17,604 nt of DNA, taken from Lentisphaeria bacterium UBA1784. Its GTDB lineage: Bacteria; Verrucomicrobiota; Lentisphaeria; Victivallales; Victivallaceae. The position numbers and the translations under genes were made by a program. The notes beneath the pieces are model-generated. The model was given only the letters and a program-made list of their open reading frames with translations, was not told where the DNA came from and ran no database searches. Within the stretch, counting starts at the first letter, position 1, and each line of letters opens with the position of its first letter. Below are positions 7,947 to 15,172 of this stretch, one piece after another. The stretch lies in assembly GCA_002315455.1 (NCBI GenBank), contig DCGG01000129.1, forward strand, positions 1 to 17,604. The letters are read 5' to 3'.

Positions 7947-8710
7947 TCGCCGTATTTCCAGACGAAAGCGAAAGGATCGCGCTTCAGCGCGGCATACCCC
8001 TTCTCCCACAGCGCCGGGATGCTCATGAGGGTGCAGTCCGCGGAGAGCACCGGTCCTCGCCGCAGTTCCGTGCCGGGTTCCAGCATCCGGGCGAGGCGGG
8101 CGTAGGCTTGCGCATATCCCTTGAAATCGTGACGGCGGACCCGCATCTTCGTCTCGGAGCCGTCTGCGAGGATGATCCGGTATTCCACCGGCCCCTTGTG
8201 GAGGTAGGGCGGGTCCACCAACTCCTCCACGGCGTGCATGGAGGTGTTGGAGGCGATGCCGCACCCGAGAAAGAGGACCCACGTCCCCGCGTCCCGCAGT
8301 TTGCGGAAGGGGGAGTTGGGACCGCAGGAGGTGGTGTCCTGCTCGTGCCCCCGGAGAAGGAACGCCGCGTTTTTTCCCGTTCCCGCCACGGAGTGAGTGG
8401 GGTGGATGCTGCGGATCGTTCCGGGCCGGGTCCGGAAATATTCCGGCAATCCGCCCACGCAGCAGGGGGAGTTCCGCACGTCGAATACCGGGTTCTCCTC
8501 GGTCACGGAATCGTAGGAGAGGGCGGGAAAGAGCAGTGTTCCCTCCGGGCCCAGAACCTGGAGCAGGGCCTGCACCACGGTTTCCGCCTTTTTGCCGGGG
8601 AGGGGGCCGAGGGAACGCAGAGAGGAGTGGACGAGGATGGTATCCCCTTCTGCGATGCCGAGGGCCCGCAGGTCGGAGCAGAGATGCCTGAAGATCCCGC
8701 TGTCAGCCAT
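7940..8710 (-). CDS. AAC(3)-family N-acetyltransferase
   Basis: The 256-residue product belongs to the aminoglycoside 3-N-acetyltransferase (antibiotic_NAT) fold, which uses acetyl-CoA to acylate an amine. Family motifs are in order: GDTILVHSS (22-30), GTLLFPALS (57-65), HPTHSVAG (103-110), GPNSPFRKL (130-138) and the SMHAVEE helix (157-163). The length is normal. Many members in environmental and gut bacteria act on natural-product or sugar amines rather than drugs, and nothing here (no mobile element, no cassette) suggests an acquired resistance gene. It follows the DUF4434 gene after 19 bases with a GAAAGGA Shine-Dalgarno, so the pair are one operon. An amino-sugar substrate is plausible but unproven. 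Confidence 0.8.
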   Translation of the reverse strand: MADSGIFRHLCSDLRALGIAEGDTILVHSSLRSLGPLPGKKAETVVQALLQVLGPEGTLLFPALSYDSVTEENPVFDVRNSPCCVGGLPEYFRTRPGTIRSIHPTHSVAGTGKNAAFLLRGHEQDTTSCGPNSPFRKLRDAGTWVLFLGCGIASNTSMHAVEELVDPPYLHKGPVEYRIILADGSETKMRVRRHDFKGYAQAYARLARMLEPGTELRRGPVLSADCTLMSIPALWEKGYAALKRDPFAFVWKYGEA

Positions 8711-8729
8711 GATGGAGCGTCCTTTCGCT

Positions 8730-9689
8730 TTACCGGTCCTGAAAGTCTTTTGCCCGGGCGGGGATGCCGTTCTCCTCGCAGTAGCGGTCGTAGAGGCCTG
8801 CGGCGGAGCGGTACATGCTGTTGGGGCTGATGAAGTGGGAGAACTCGAAGGTGATGGCGTTCTCCAGTCCGGCGGCTTCGGCGGCCTTCAGTTTCAGCCG
8901 GAGTTTCTCCCACTTGATGGGCAGGAAGTCGATGGGCATATCCCGGTCGAAACTCTCGCTGTTGGTCCAGCATTGAATGCCGTTCTCCTCGCAGAGGCGT
9001 TTATTGACCTGCAGGAAGGAGGGCAGTTCCTCGAACTCCACGTGTCCATCCTGAAACGCAACGATATCCACCACGCCTTTGATCTTGGCGATGTTGGCGC
9101 GCCATTCGGCTTCGTGCTGTTCGAGGGGGATGGTCTTGCCCAGTTTCTGCATGTTGGCATTGTAGGCTTTTGCGCCCCTCATGCCGGGGGAGATCATGAT
9201 TTTTATGCCGGGCATGCGGTCTTTCAGGTAGGTGCCCAGTTCCCGGTAACAGCGGACTGCATCCGGACTTTCGCCCGCAATCTCGTGGGAGAGGTACCAG
9301 CCCTTGAAGGCCTTGCGCTGACCGTAGCGGTCGATGATTTCGTTGCAGACCTTACGGGAGAGTTCCACCTCCGGGACCACCTGATATCCGGGCTGCCACG
9401 CGTAGTTCCCGGAGTCGTAGGTCCCGCAGAAGAAGTCCATGCCGAACTCCTCGGCGAGGGAGAGGAAAAGGTCGATGAGGTCCAGGGGGGGCAGGTATCC
9501 CTGTTTCTCCTGCCGGAGGACGGCGGAAGGGAAGGTCATCCAGCGCTTGTGTCCGCAGCGGATGAGGATCACGGTTTTGATGCCGAAGGCCTTCATGGCC
9601 TGAAAATCCCGGCGCCACTCGCCGGGGCCCCAGTTCTGATGGGGGATATCGTGGCTGATTTCGTCCAGAAAAGTTCCTGTGATGCGCAT
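8730..9689 (-). CDS. DUF4434 TIM-barrel protein, putative glycosidase
   Basis: The 319-residue product matches the DUF4434 pattern from its first residues (RITGTFLDEISHDIPHQNW, then W-x-x-DFQAMKAFGIKTVIL). It has the alternating strands and helices of a (beta/alpha)8 barrel. Acidic residues at strand ends that could be catalytic are Glu136 (WYLSHEIAG), Glu245 (WTNSESF) and Glu282 (TFEFSHF). There is no signal peptide, so it probably acts in the cytoplasm, unlike the other glycosidase-like proteins here. Members of this family are found mostly beside carbohydrate-utilisation genes, and biochemical knowledge is thin. It is the first gene of an operon with the AAC(3)-family enzyme and is divergent from the secreted beta-propeller gene. 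The start fits the promoter at 9750-9778; its ribosome binding site is weak. Confidence 0.8.
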   Translation of the reverse strand: MRITGTFLDEISHDIPHQNWGPGEWRRDFQAMKAFGIKTVILIRCGHKRWMTFPSAVLRQEKQGYLPPLDLIDLFLSLAEEFGMDFFCGTYDSGNYAWQPGYQVVPEVELSRKVCNEIIDRYGQRKAFKGWYLSHEIAGESPDAVRCYRELGTYLKDRMPGIKIMISPGMRGAKAYNANMQKLGKTIPLEQHEAEWRANIAKIKGVVDIVAFQDGHVEFEELPSFLQVNKRLCEENGIQCWTNSESFDRDMPIDFLPIKWEKLRLKLKAAEAAGLENAITFEFSHFISPNSMYRSAAGLYDRYCEENGIPARAKDFQDR

Positions 9690-9749
9690 AAGTACCGGCT
9701 CTTTCTTTTTTGAAAAAAAAGTGACTGTGGAAATCCTTGTTTCGGATAG

Positions 9750-9778
9750 AAAATACTCTCATTTTGCGCGTTTGTCAA
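9750..9778 (-). promoter_or_regulatory. Sigma70-type promoter for the DUF4434 operon
   Basis: On the minus strand a consensus TTGACA (9773-9778) is followed by a 17-base spacer and TATTTT (9750-9755). Its -35 box lies only 10 bases from the -35 box of the divergent plus-strand promoter, so the two promoters are close enough to be regulated together. Confidence 0.7.
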
Positions 9779-9788
9779 TGGGGACGAC

Positions 9789-9817
9789 TTGAATTTTTCC
9801 CGGTTTCATGCTATTGT
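9789..9817 (+). promoter_or_regulatory. Sigma70-type promoter for the beta-propeller gene
   Basis: TTGAAT (9789-9794), a 17-base spacer and TATTGT (9812-9817) with an extended -10 TGC. It shares TTCATGCTAT around the -10 box with the cotransporter promoter. Transcription would begin near 9824, about 35 bases before the chosen start codon. Confidence 0.65.
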
Positions 9818-9858
9818 AGAAGAACATGGATTTTTCAACATCCGAAAAGGAGGAGATC

Positions 9859-11265
9859 ATGAAGAGGTTCGGTTCTGTTTTTGCCGTTTTCGCCGCTGCG
9901 TTCGGACTTTCGGCGGTTCCCGTGGATCTGCAGGTCACCAACGAGATCGATCTGGGGACTCCGGTGAAGCACGTCCGGGCGGCGCTGACCCGGCTGGGCA
10001 AGAAGGATTATCTGCTTGTGCGCTACGCCAACGGCCCCCGGGTGGACCCGTGGCCGGAGGTCTTCGAGTACTCCACCGACAGTTTCAAACTCTCCCTGCT
10101 GGACCTCCGGACGAACAAGGTGCTTTGGACCAAGGACCTCGGCATGGACATCCCCACCGGGGACTGGTTCTGCCCGGTGGTCTCCGTGGACCGGGACGGC
10201 GACGGCGACGACGAGATCTTCTACGTGGGCCCCGGACGCAAGGGAGCGCCATTGAGTCAGGAGCGGTGCATCATTGTCCTGAACGGCCGCACGGGGGAGC
10301 AGATCGACAAGTACAGCCTGCACATCGCGGGCGGCCCCATGGCGGAGATCTTCCGGGTGATGCTCATGGGCGGCCGGGGCAAGGACGGCCGGATGATGCT
10401 GGTCTATGCCAACGGCACCTACCGGGACATGCTCTTTCACGGTTACGATCCCAAGGGAAAGATCCTCTGGAAAAGCAAATTTCCGGTGGACGGCACGCCA
10501 CGTTCCACCCATTGTACTCCGGTGGGGGACTTCGACGGGGATGGTTCCGACGAGGTGCTGTGGGGCGAGCGCATGGTGAACTTCCGCCGCGGCGACGAAC
10601 TCTTCTGCGCCAAGGAGGACAAGTGGGACGGTCACAGCGACATCGCGATGCCCATTTTCGACGGCAAGGGGAAGTTCATCGGTTTCTGGACCTGCCGCGA
10701 ATCGGGTGCCAGCGCTCCCGAACAGTTCCGGGTGAACTTCTACGATCCCAGGGGGAAACTTCTCTGGGGCAAGTTCAAAGACGGCCACATGGATCGCGGC
10801 GGATGCGTGCGGATCAATGCCGCCGGCGATAAGGTGGTCTGGGTGCAGGAGGAGGGCTCCTGGCTGAAGAAGGAGAAGTCCTTCCCGGTGAAATACTTCA
10901 CCACGGAGGGCAAGGAGGTCCCGGTCCCGAAGGCGCTGGAGGCCTATGCCCCCCGTTCCATCGACGTGGATGGCGACGGCGTCCACGAACTTCTCATCAA
11001 CCGGAACCTTTACCGCTGGCCCTCCGGCGAAAAGGTGGGATACGTCAAGGAGGGTTACACCATCTTCGGCGCACACCTCCTCGATGACTGCGGGGGGGAG
11101 AGCATCGTCACCTTCACCCATTCCGGAAAGATCCGCATTCTCACTGACAGAAACGCCAAGTGGAGCGAAGCCGGAGTGCGGCGTTATGCCCATCCCTACT
11201 ACCGGAAGTGTCTCCAGCACACCATCGTGGGCTATAACTTCGGCAACGAACTGGCGGGGATCTGA
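9859..11265 (+). CDS. Secreted FG-GAP/VCBS-type beta-propeller protein, remotely like PL11 rhamnogalacturonan lyases
   Basis: I start the gene at 9859 because AAGGAGGAG (9847-9855) is an excellent Shine-Dalgarno and the resulting 468-residue product begins with a Sec signal peptide (MKRFGSVFAVFAAAFGLSA). An ATG at 9826 exists but would sit almost at the transcription start. Three calcium-binding D-x-D-G-D-G loops are visible at 111-116, 224-229 and 369-374, each on a propeller blade (DRDGDGDDEIFYVG, DFDGDGSDEVLWGE, DVDGDGVHELLI). The end, with GGESIVTF…GKIRILTD…RRYAHPYYRK…GYNFGNE, follows the order of the C-terminal part of PL11 rhamnogalacturonan lyases, though key aromatic and proline residues differ. 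A pectin-like substrate is therefore a guess. It ends in a strong hairpin. Confidence 0.75.
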   Translation: MKRFGSVFAVFAAAFGLSAVPVDLQVTNEIDLGTPVKHVRAALTRLGKKDYLLVRYANGPRVDPWPEVFEYSTDSFKLSLLDLRTNKVLWTKDLGMDIPTGDWFCPVVSVDRDGDGDDEIFYVGPGRKGAPLSQERCIIVLNGRTGEQIDKYSLHIAGGPMAEIFRVMLMGGRGKDGRMMLVYANGTYRDMLFHGYDPKGKILWKSKFPVDGTPRSTHCTPVGDFDGDGSDEVLWGERMVNFRRGDELFCAKEDKWDGHSDIAMPIFDGKGKFIGFWTCRESGASAPEQFRVNFYDPRGKLLWGKFKDGHMDRGGCVRINAAGDKVVWVQEEGSWLKKEKSFPVKYFTTEGKEVPVPKALEAYAPRSIDVDGDGVHELLINRNLYRWPSGEKVGYVKEGYTIFGAHLLDDCGGESIVTFTHSGKIRILTDRNAKWSEAGVRRYAHPYYRKCLQHTIVGYNFGNELAGI

Positions 11266-11286
11266 TCCTCCCCTCCGATCCGGTCG

Positions 11287-11316
11287 GCAAGGCCCCCGCT
11301 GCGGCGGGGGCTTTGC
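11287..11316. terminator. Strong GC hairpin between convergent genes
   Basis: GCAAGGCCCCCGC (11287-11299) pairs over 13 positions with GCGGGGGCTTTGC (11304-11316) around a four-base TGCG loop, with one G:T pair. It sits in the 53-base gap between the stops of the plus-strand propeller gene and the minus-strand SEDS gene. The flanking T-tracts are short, so it likely works as a bidirectional terminator or 3'-end stabiliser. Confidence 0.7.
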
Positions 11317-11318
11317 AT

Positions 11319-12440
11319 TTACGGCGTTCGGAGTACGGCGTCTGCGTCCGGGACGTTCCGCGCGTTGACGGCGCTGATGGCGATCCCCATGAGGAAGGCC
11401 GTCCCGACGAAGGAACTTCCGCCGTAACTGATGAGCGGCAGGGGCAGTCCGGTGGCTGGCAGGAGTCCCAGATTGACCCCGCAGTGCAGGAAGATCTGAA
11501 GCGCCAGCATCCCGGTGCATCCCATGAGGAAGATGCGGCCTTCCTGCGGAAGTCCCTTGAGGAGGGCGGCCCGGGCCAGCATCATCAGCAGGAACCAGAA
11601 GGCCGTCAGCAGCAGCAGAACTCCGAAGAACCCTAGGGTCTCCGCAAACGTTGCCAGCGCGGAATCGTTGTAGGGCAGGGGCAGATAGACGTTGCTCCAC
11701 ACAGCATTCCCCAACTTCGTGCCGAAGAGATGCCCCCGGGCGATGGCGAACTTCAACTGGCGGAGGTGCCAGCCGCTGCCGAGGGGGTCCTGCTCCGGGA
11801 AGAGGAAGGCGGTGATCCGCTTCTGGGCGTAGGGGTGGGTCCAGATAAAGGCGGCGGCGATCCCGCAGATCGAGATGATCACAGGGAGCAGTTTCCGCCA
11901 CTGTCCGCCTCCGAGGTAGATCAATATGACGAATCCTCCGAGGTAGATCGCGGCGGTGCCGAAATCCGGCTGCGAGAGGATCGGCAGGATCCAAAGCGCA
12001 GCAAGCCCCAACTGCCAGCGAAATCGGACCTGCCGGACCAGCGCGCAGGAGAGGCTCAGCAGATAGATCCCTTTCACCAGTTCGCTGGGTTGGACCGAAC
12101 AGAATCCGAGATCGTACCAGCCGCACATCCCGTTGATCCGGTGACCGCAGAGGGGAAGTCCGAAAAGCAATGCGAATGCCAGAATGCTCAATGCCGGAAT
12201 TTGCTCGCTGTAGAAGCGGAAGGGGACCGTTCCCGCCGCGACGAGGACTCCGGCACCGACCGCGATGTGGAGCAGTTGCCGCCATGCCAGCGGTGAGGCG
12301 GAGGAGGTCCCGCTGATGATGTTGAGCAGGCCGAAGAGTCCGATCCCCAGCGCCGTGCCTGCCAGCATGAGGGAGAAATTGGCCGCGAACCTCCGGTTTG
12401 CCGGAGATTCTGCGGGATGGGTGTTTTCGGGTGCGTTCAT
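11319..12440 (-). CDS. SEDS-family peptidoglycan glycosyltransferase (RodA/FtsW-like)
   Basis: This polytopic inner-membrane protein of 373 residues belongs to the SEDS family, which polymerises lipid II into glycan strands. The signature regions are present: QPSELVK (117-123), QPDFGTA (157-163), the extracellular loop with YNDSALATFAETLGF where Asp259 matches the essential aspartate of RodA, and PLPLISYGGSS (333-343). It therefore looks catalytically intact. I start it at 12440 because this ATG overlaps the upstream stop (ATGA) and has a GAAAGG Shine-Dalgarno. The open frame extends further upstream, but that part lies inside the previous gene. It is coupled to a class B PBP lacking its transpeptidase domain, so whether it acts as RodA, FtsW or a specialised third SEDS cannot be decided from sequence. 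I leave the symbol empty. Confidence 0.85.
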   Translation of the reverse strand: MNAPENTHPAESPANRRFAANFSLMLAGTALGIGLFGLLNIISGTSSASPLAWRQLLHIAVGAGVLVAAGTVPFRFYSEQIPALSILAFALLFGLPLCGHRINGMCGWYDLGFCSVQPSELVKGIYLLSLSCALVRQVRFRWQLGLAALWILPILSQPDFGTAAIYLGGFVILIYLGGGQWRKLLPVIISICGIAAAFIWTHPYAQKRITAFLFPEQDPLGSGWHLRQLKFAIARGHLFGTKLGNAVWSNVYLPLPYNDSALATFAETLGFFGVLLLLTAFWFLLMMLARAALLKGLPQEGRIFLMGCTGMLALQIFLHCGVNLGLLPATGLPLPLISYGGSSFVGTAFLMGIAISAVNARNVPDADAVLRTP

Positions 12441-13129
12441 TGGATCGGGCCTTTCAGTTCCGCCAGAGAACGGGGGATCGTCACGTCCTCCCCCGGGATG
12501 GCGGCTTGTTCCAGTTTCCAACTGGCGGGGATCCAGTTCCGGTCGCGATCTACGATGACGGTGAAGGAACCGGGGGTTCCCCGCAGAACGTGGTCGAATT
12601 GCAGTTCGATCCCGGAGGCTCCGAAGAGTTCTCCCTGACGCTCTACCACGGTTCCGATGGCGGCTTGGATCTGCGGATCAGCGAGGGTCATTCGCTCCAC
12701 AATGGGAACGATTTTCAGGGGCGCGCCGCCGCGGATCACCTGATCCAGCACGAGGACCTGACCCGGCTTCAGGCGGCTGGCGATGCAGGGAGATGGCGCC
12801 GCGGCGGGAGGTCGGCACTCCAGCACCACCTCCAGTTCCTGCAGGAGTTCGTTGGAGAGCGGAGCCGGATCGGTACGGACGAGGGAAAAACTCCGTTCGC
12901 TCCACGCCAGCGGGACGCCGTCGCGGTCCAGGATCCGGCCCCGGGGCGCTGGAAGCGGATAGCGGAGCCGCGCGGAACTCTCCCCCTGCCTGGTGTATTC
13001 CGCCTGATGGAGCACCGCGATGGAATAGGCTCGGAAGATCAGAACGCCCCATCCGCAGAGGATCAGGGCCAGCAGGATCCAGAAGCGGCGTCTGATGCCG
13101 GAAGGCATTCCCGACTGGGAAAGGCTCAT
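12437..13129 (-). CDS. Class B PBP pedestal-only protein (no transpeptidase domain)
   Basis: The 230-residue product has one N-terminal membrane helix (about 16-38) and then the non-catalytic pedestal of class B penicillin-binding proteins. Landmarks are PAPRGRILDRDGVPLA (60-75) and GASGIELQFDHVLRGTPGS (170-188), both hallmarks of the PBP2/PBP3 N-terminal domain. After IPGEDVTIP (211-219), where normal PBPs enter the 'LTID…Q' start of the transpeptidase, the protein ends within 12 residues. There is no SxxK, SxN or KTG motif. The stop overlaps the ATG of the SEDS gene (ATGA), and its own ATG overlaps the stop of the upstream kinase-like gene, so the short form looks natural and not a sequencing break. 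In known SEDS-PBP pairs the pedestal contacts and activates the SEDS enzyme, so this could be an activator without crosslinking ability. Confidence 0.85.
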   Translation of the reverse strand: MSLSQSGMPSGIRRRFWILLALILCGWGVLIFRAYSIAVLHQAEYTRQGESSARLRYPLPAPRGRILDRDGVPLAWSERSFSLVRTDPAPLSNELLQELEVVLECRPPAAAPSPCIASRLKPGQVLVLDQVIRGGAPLKIVPIVERMTLADPQIQAAIGTVVERQGELFGASGIELQFDHVLRGTPGSFTVIVDRDRNWIPASWKLEQAAIPGEDVTIPRSLAELKGPIQ

Positions 13130-14742
13130 TTCCCCACCGCTTTATGGAGAATTCCGCAGAGCAGTTGAAATTTGAGCGGCATATTGAGACACCACACGCG
13201 TCCGTGGTTCAGGAACTTGCGGAAGTCCTCCTCGCTGAACTGCGAAGCGACCACGATGACCGGCAGATTGCGTTTCCCGGAAATCCGGCGCAACTGCGCG
13301 GGGAATTCGTCTGGATCCTGATCCGGCTCCATCAGAATGACTGCATCACAGGTGACGGAATCGAACTGCTCCGTCAGTTCCTGCCGGGAAGCGGCAAGGG
13401 TACAGCGGATCCCGTAAGCGAGCAGGACCCTGGCATAGACTTCGGCCTCGGCCTGATCTTCGTCCAGCAACAGCACTCTGACCTCTTCCAGAGAAGGGTC
13501 CGGCTTTCCGGGGACGATCTCCTCTTCGGCGGGAAGGGCGGCCTGCGGGCAGAGATCCTCCGCCTTGGTCATGGGCCGGAATTCCGCAGAACTGTGGGCC
13601 GGCAGCAGGAAGCGCAGACAGGTCCAACTGGTCTCGTCGGAGGATACCTGCAATTCACAACCGAGGTGGTTGGCCACGTCCCGGACGATCCCCAGCCCCA
13701 GCGCGCTGACTCCGGCGTCGGAGGGATAGGCAAAGCGCTCCGGATGGTCTTTGATCATGTTGAGGAATTCCTCTGCAAGATTTTCCCGGCAGGGGACGCT
13801 GCGGGAATCCCGCAGTTCGAAGAACCTCCGGCCCTCCTCCTCGCCGCGGATGAAGGTGATGGACCCGCCGGAACCGGTGGCGCGTCCGATGGCACGGATC
13901 AGGATGTTCAGCAGACGGAAGAGTAGTTCCCGGTCTCCCTGCAGAAATTCCTGCGAGTATCCGGAGAATCCGGTCTCCAGACTGACGCCCCGGGAGCGCA
14001 GGGGGATCACGCAGCGGTTGACCAGATCCCGCATGAACTCCCCGGCAGGGAAGTCCGTTTCCGCGGGGTGCTGCCAGCGTTCCCGCTCTAGGCGGCTCAG
14101 GTCGAAGAGCTGTTCGATCTCCATGGCGAAGACGTTGAGCCGGAGCCGCAGAGCCTTCATATCGGCGAGGAAGGCCTTGTCGGGCTCTTTTTTCCGCTCC
14201 TCCCGGAACTGCGCCGCCATGGCATAACTTTTGACGAGTCCGAGAGTCCGGCGGCAGTCCGGCAGACAGCGGCTCAGGAGGTGAAGCTGCAAATTGTCAT
14301 AGCGTTCAATCTCCCGGCGGCAGTTCACTTCCCGGAGCAGACCGCTCTTGAGTTTTCCGCTCAGGTTGCAGAGGCGGTCCCGGAGGCAGTTCAGGGTGGA
14401 AAAGAGGGTGCTGATCTCTTCGCTCCAAAGCAGACCGACCTCCAGCGGATCAGGGTATTCTCCGGCCGCCATCCGGGAGGTGAAGCGTTCCGCCTTTATC
14501 AGGGGCTTCAAAAGCCGCATCAGAATGACGAGAATGGCGGAGAGACAGCAGATTCCCCAGCATGCGAGGGAGGCGAGAAACACGATGGTGAGCAGATGTC
14601 CGCATCCGGGATCGTTCAGACGCTTCCCGGAGATGGGGAGCGGCCAGCCGCAGACGAGAAAGAGCGCGTTGATCCCCCAGCAAAAAAGCAGTACCGCCGA
14701 AGGCAGGATCAGCGCCCAGGCGACCTTGTGCATGATCTTCAT
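13126..14742 (-). CDS. Membrane hybrid histidine-kinase-like protein with degenerate catalytic and receiver sites
   Basis: The 538-residue product has two membrane helices (about 9-33 and 49-77) joined by a very short loop, a HAMP-like segment (78-130), a helical DHp-like region (about 145-220), a GHKL ATPase-like domain (about 230-385) and a receiver-like domain (about 420-538). The fold order is that of a hybrid kinase, but by eye the catalytic positions are missing. Pro161-Asp162 stand where His-Glu is expected, N-box Arg283 replaces the second Asn (Asn279 remains), and the G1 box is DSRS (312-315). GLG at 349-351 is kept. In the receiver the acidic DED (427-429), Ser500 and cis-Pro522 remain, but Met471 replaces the acceptor Asp and Met521 the conserved Lys. 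It is probably a phosphotransfer-dead scaffold or sensor. GGAGG at 14755-14759 is an excellent Shine-Dalgarno. Its stop overlaps the PBP start. Confidence 0.75.
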   Translation of the reverse strand: MKIMHKVAWALILPSAVLLFCWGINALFLVCGWPLPISGKRLNDPGCGHLLTIVFLASLACWGICCLSAILVILMRLLKPLIKAERFTSRMAAGEYPDPLEVGLLWSEEISTLFSTLNCLRDRLCNLSGKLKSGLLREVNCRREIERYDNLQLHLLSRCLPDCRRTLGLVKSYAMAAQFREERKKEPDKAFLADMKALRLRLNVFAMEIEQLFDLSRLERERWQHPAETDFPAGEFMRDLVNRCVIPLRSRGVSLETGFSGYSQEFLQGDRELLFRLLNILIRAIGRATGSGGSITFIRGEEEGRRFFELRDSRSVPCRENLAEEFLNMIKDHPERFAYPSDAGVSALGLGIVRDVANHLGCELQVSSDETSWTCLRFLLPAHSSAEFRPMTKAEDLCPQAALPAEEEIVPGKPDPSLEEVRVLLLDEDQAEAEVYARVLLAYGIRCTLAASRQELTEQFDSVTCDAVILMEPDQDPDEFPAQLRRISGKRNLPVIVVASQFSEEDFRKFLNHGRVWCLNMPLKFQLLCGILHKAVGK

Positions 14743-14782
14743 AAATGTTTCGTCCTCCGCAAACGGTTGCTGACACCGTGAT

Positions 14783-14812
14783 AATATACCGCTACTTGGA
14801 GCCGGATTGCAA
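14783..14812 (-). promoter_or_regulatory. Internal promoter before the kinase-like gene
   Basis: On the minus strand TTGCAA (14807-14812) is followed by an 18-base spacer and TATATT (14783-14788). The -35 box lies inside the end of the upstream zinc-protein gene. Transcription would start near 14776, about 34 bases before the start codon. It would let the kinase-like, PBP and SEDS genes be expressed apart from clpC. Confidence 0.65.
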
Positions 14813-15172
14813 GTGCTCCTCGAATCTTTCGCAGTGATTCATGGGGTCCACGTCCTGATTGTCCAGAATGCAAACGGTCCGAAAGGGATTGGCGACGAAA
14901 TGCCGGCAACTGCGGCAGAAGCCGGAGGGACCGTCCGCCTTCAGTACGGGAGGCGCCTGTACGGTCTCTCCCAGCATGGCCGCCAGTTTTGCGGACGCGG
15001 CGGAAGGGCCGGAGCATTTCGGTTCATCCTGCGAAGGCGTTCCGAGAACGGCGCCGCAGAGGGGACAGATCAGTTCTTCGCCGATGCAGCGCCACATTTC
15101 CATTTTCTTTCTGCTTTGGAGGATGGTCTCCTCATGACATTCCGGACAGAGGATCCGTTCACCTGACTTCAT
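14792..15172 (-). CDS. Small cytoplasmic protein with two four-cysteine zinc sites
   Basis: The 126-residue product has no signal or membrane segment. The N-terminal half is a zinc ribbon: Cys9-x2-Cys12 and Cys36-x2-Cys39. After a variable alanine-rich linker a second cluster follows (Cys86-x2-Cys89, Cys101, Cys114, within FCRSCRHFV…C…DPMNHCERFE), which probably binds another metal. I recognise no named family. It may be a DNA-, RNA- or protein-binding adaptor, or a metal-sensing protein. I choose the ATG at 15172, which overlaps the end of the phosphoesterase gene by 14 bases and has AAGGA upstream. The longer open frame before it is only the shadow of that gene. The overlap places it in the operon. 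Confidence 0.7.
   Translation of the reverse strand: MKSGERILCPECHEETILQSRKKMEMWRCIGEELICPLCGAVLGTPSQDEPKCSGPSAASAKLAAMLGETVQAPPVLKADGPSGFCRSCRHFVANPFRTVCILDNQDVDPMNHCERFEEHLQSGSK

Noticed and set aside
7940..8710. An aminoglycoside resistance gene
   Set aside because: The family name alone suggests it, but there is no mobile element or cassette and the gene sits in a metabolic-looking operon, so I give only the family-level call.
9835..12285. An 816-codon minus-strand open frame
   Set aside because: It lies opposite the beta-propeller gene and crosses a strong terminator hairpin and the SEDS gene in another frame. The composition (Arg/Pro/His-rich) is not protein-like.
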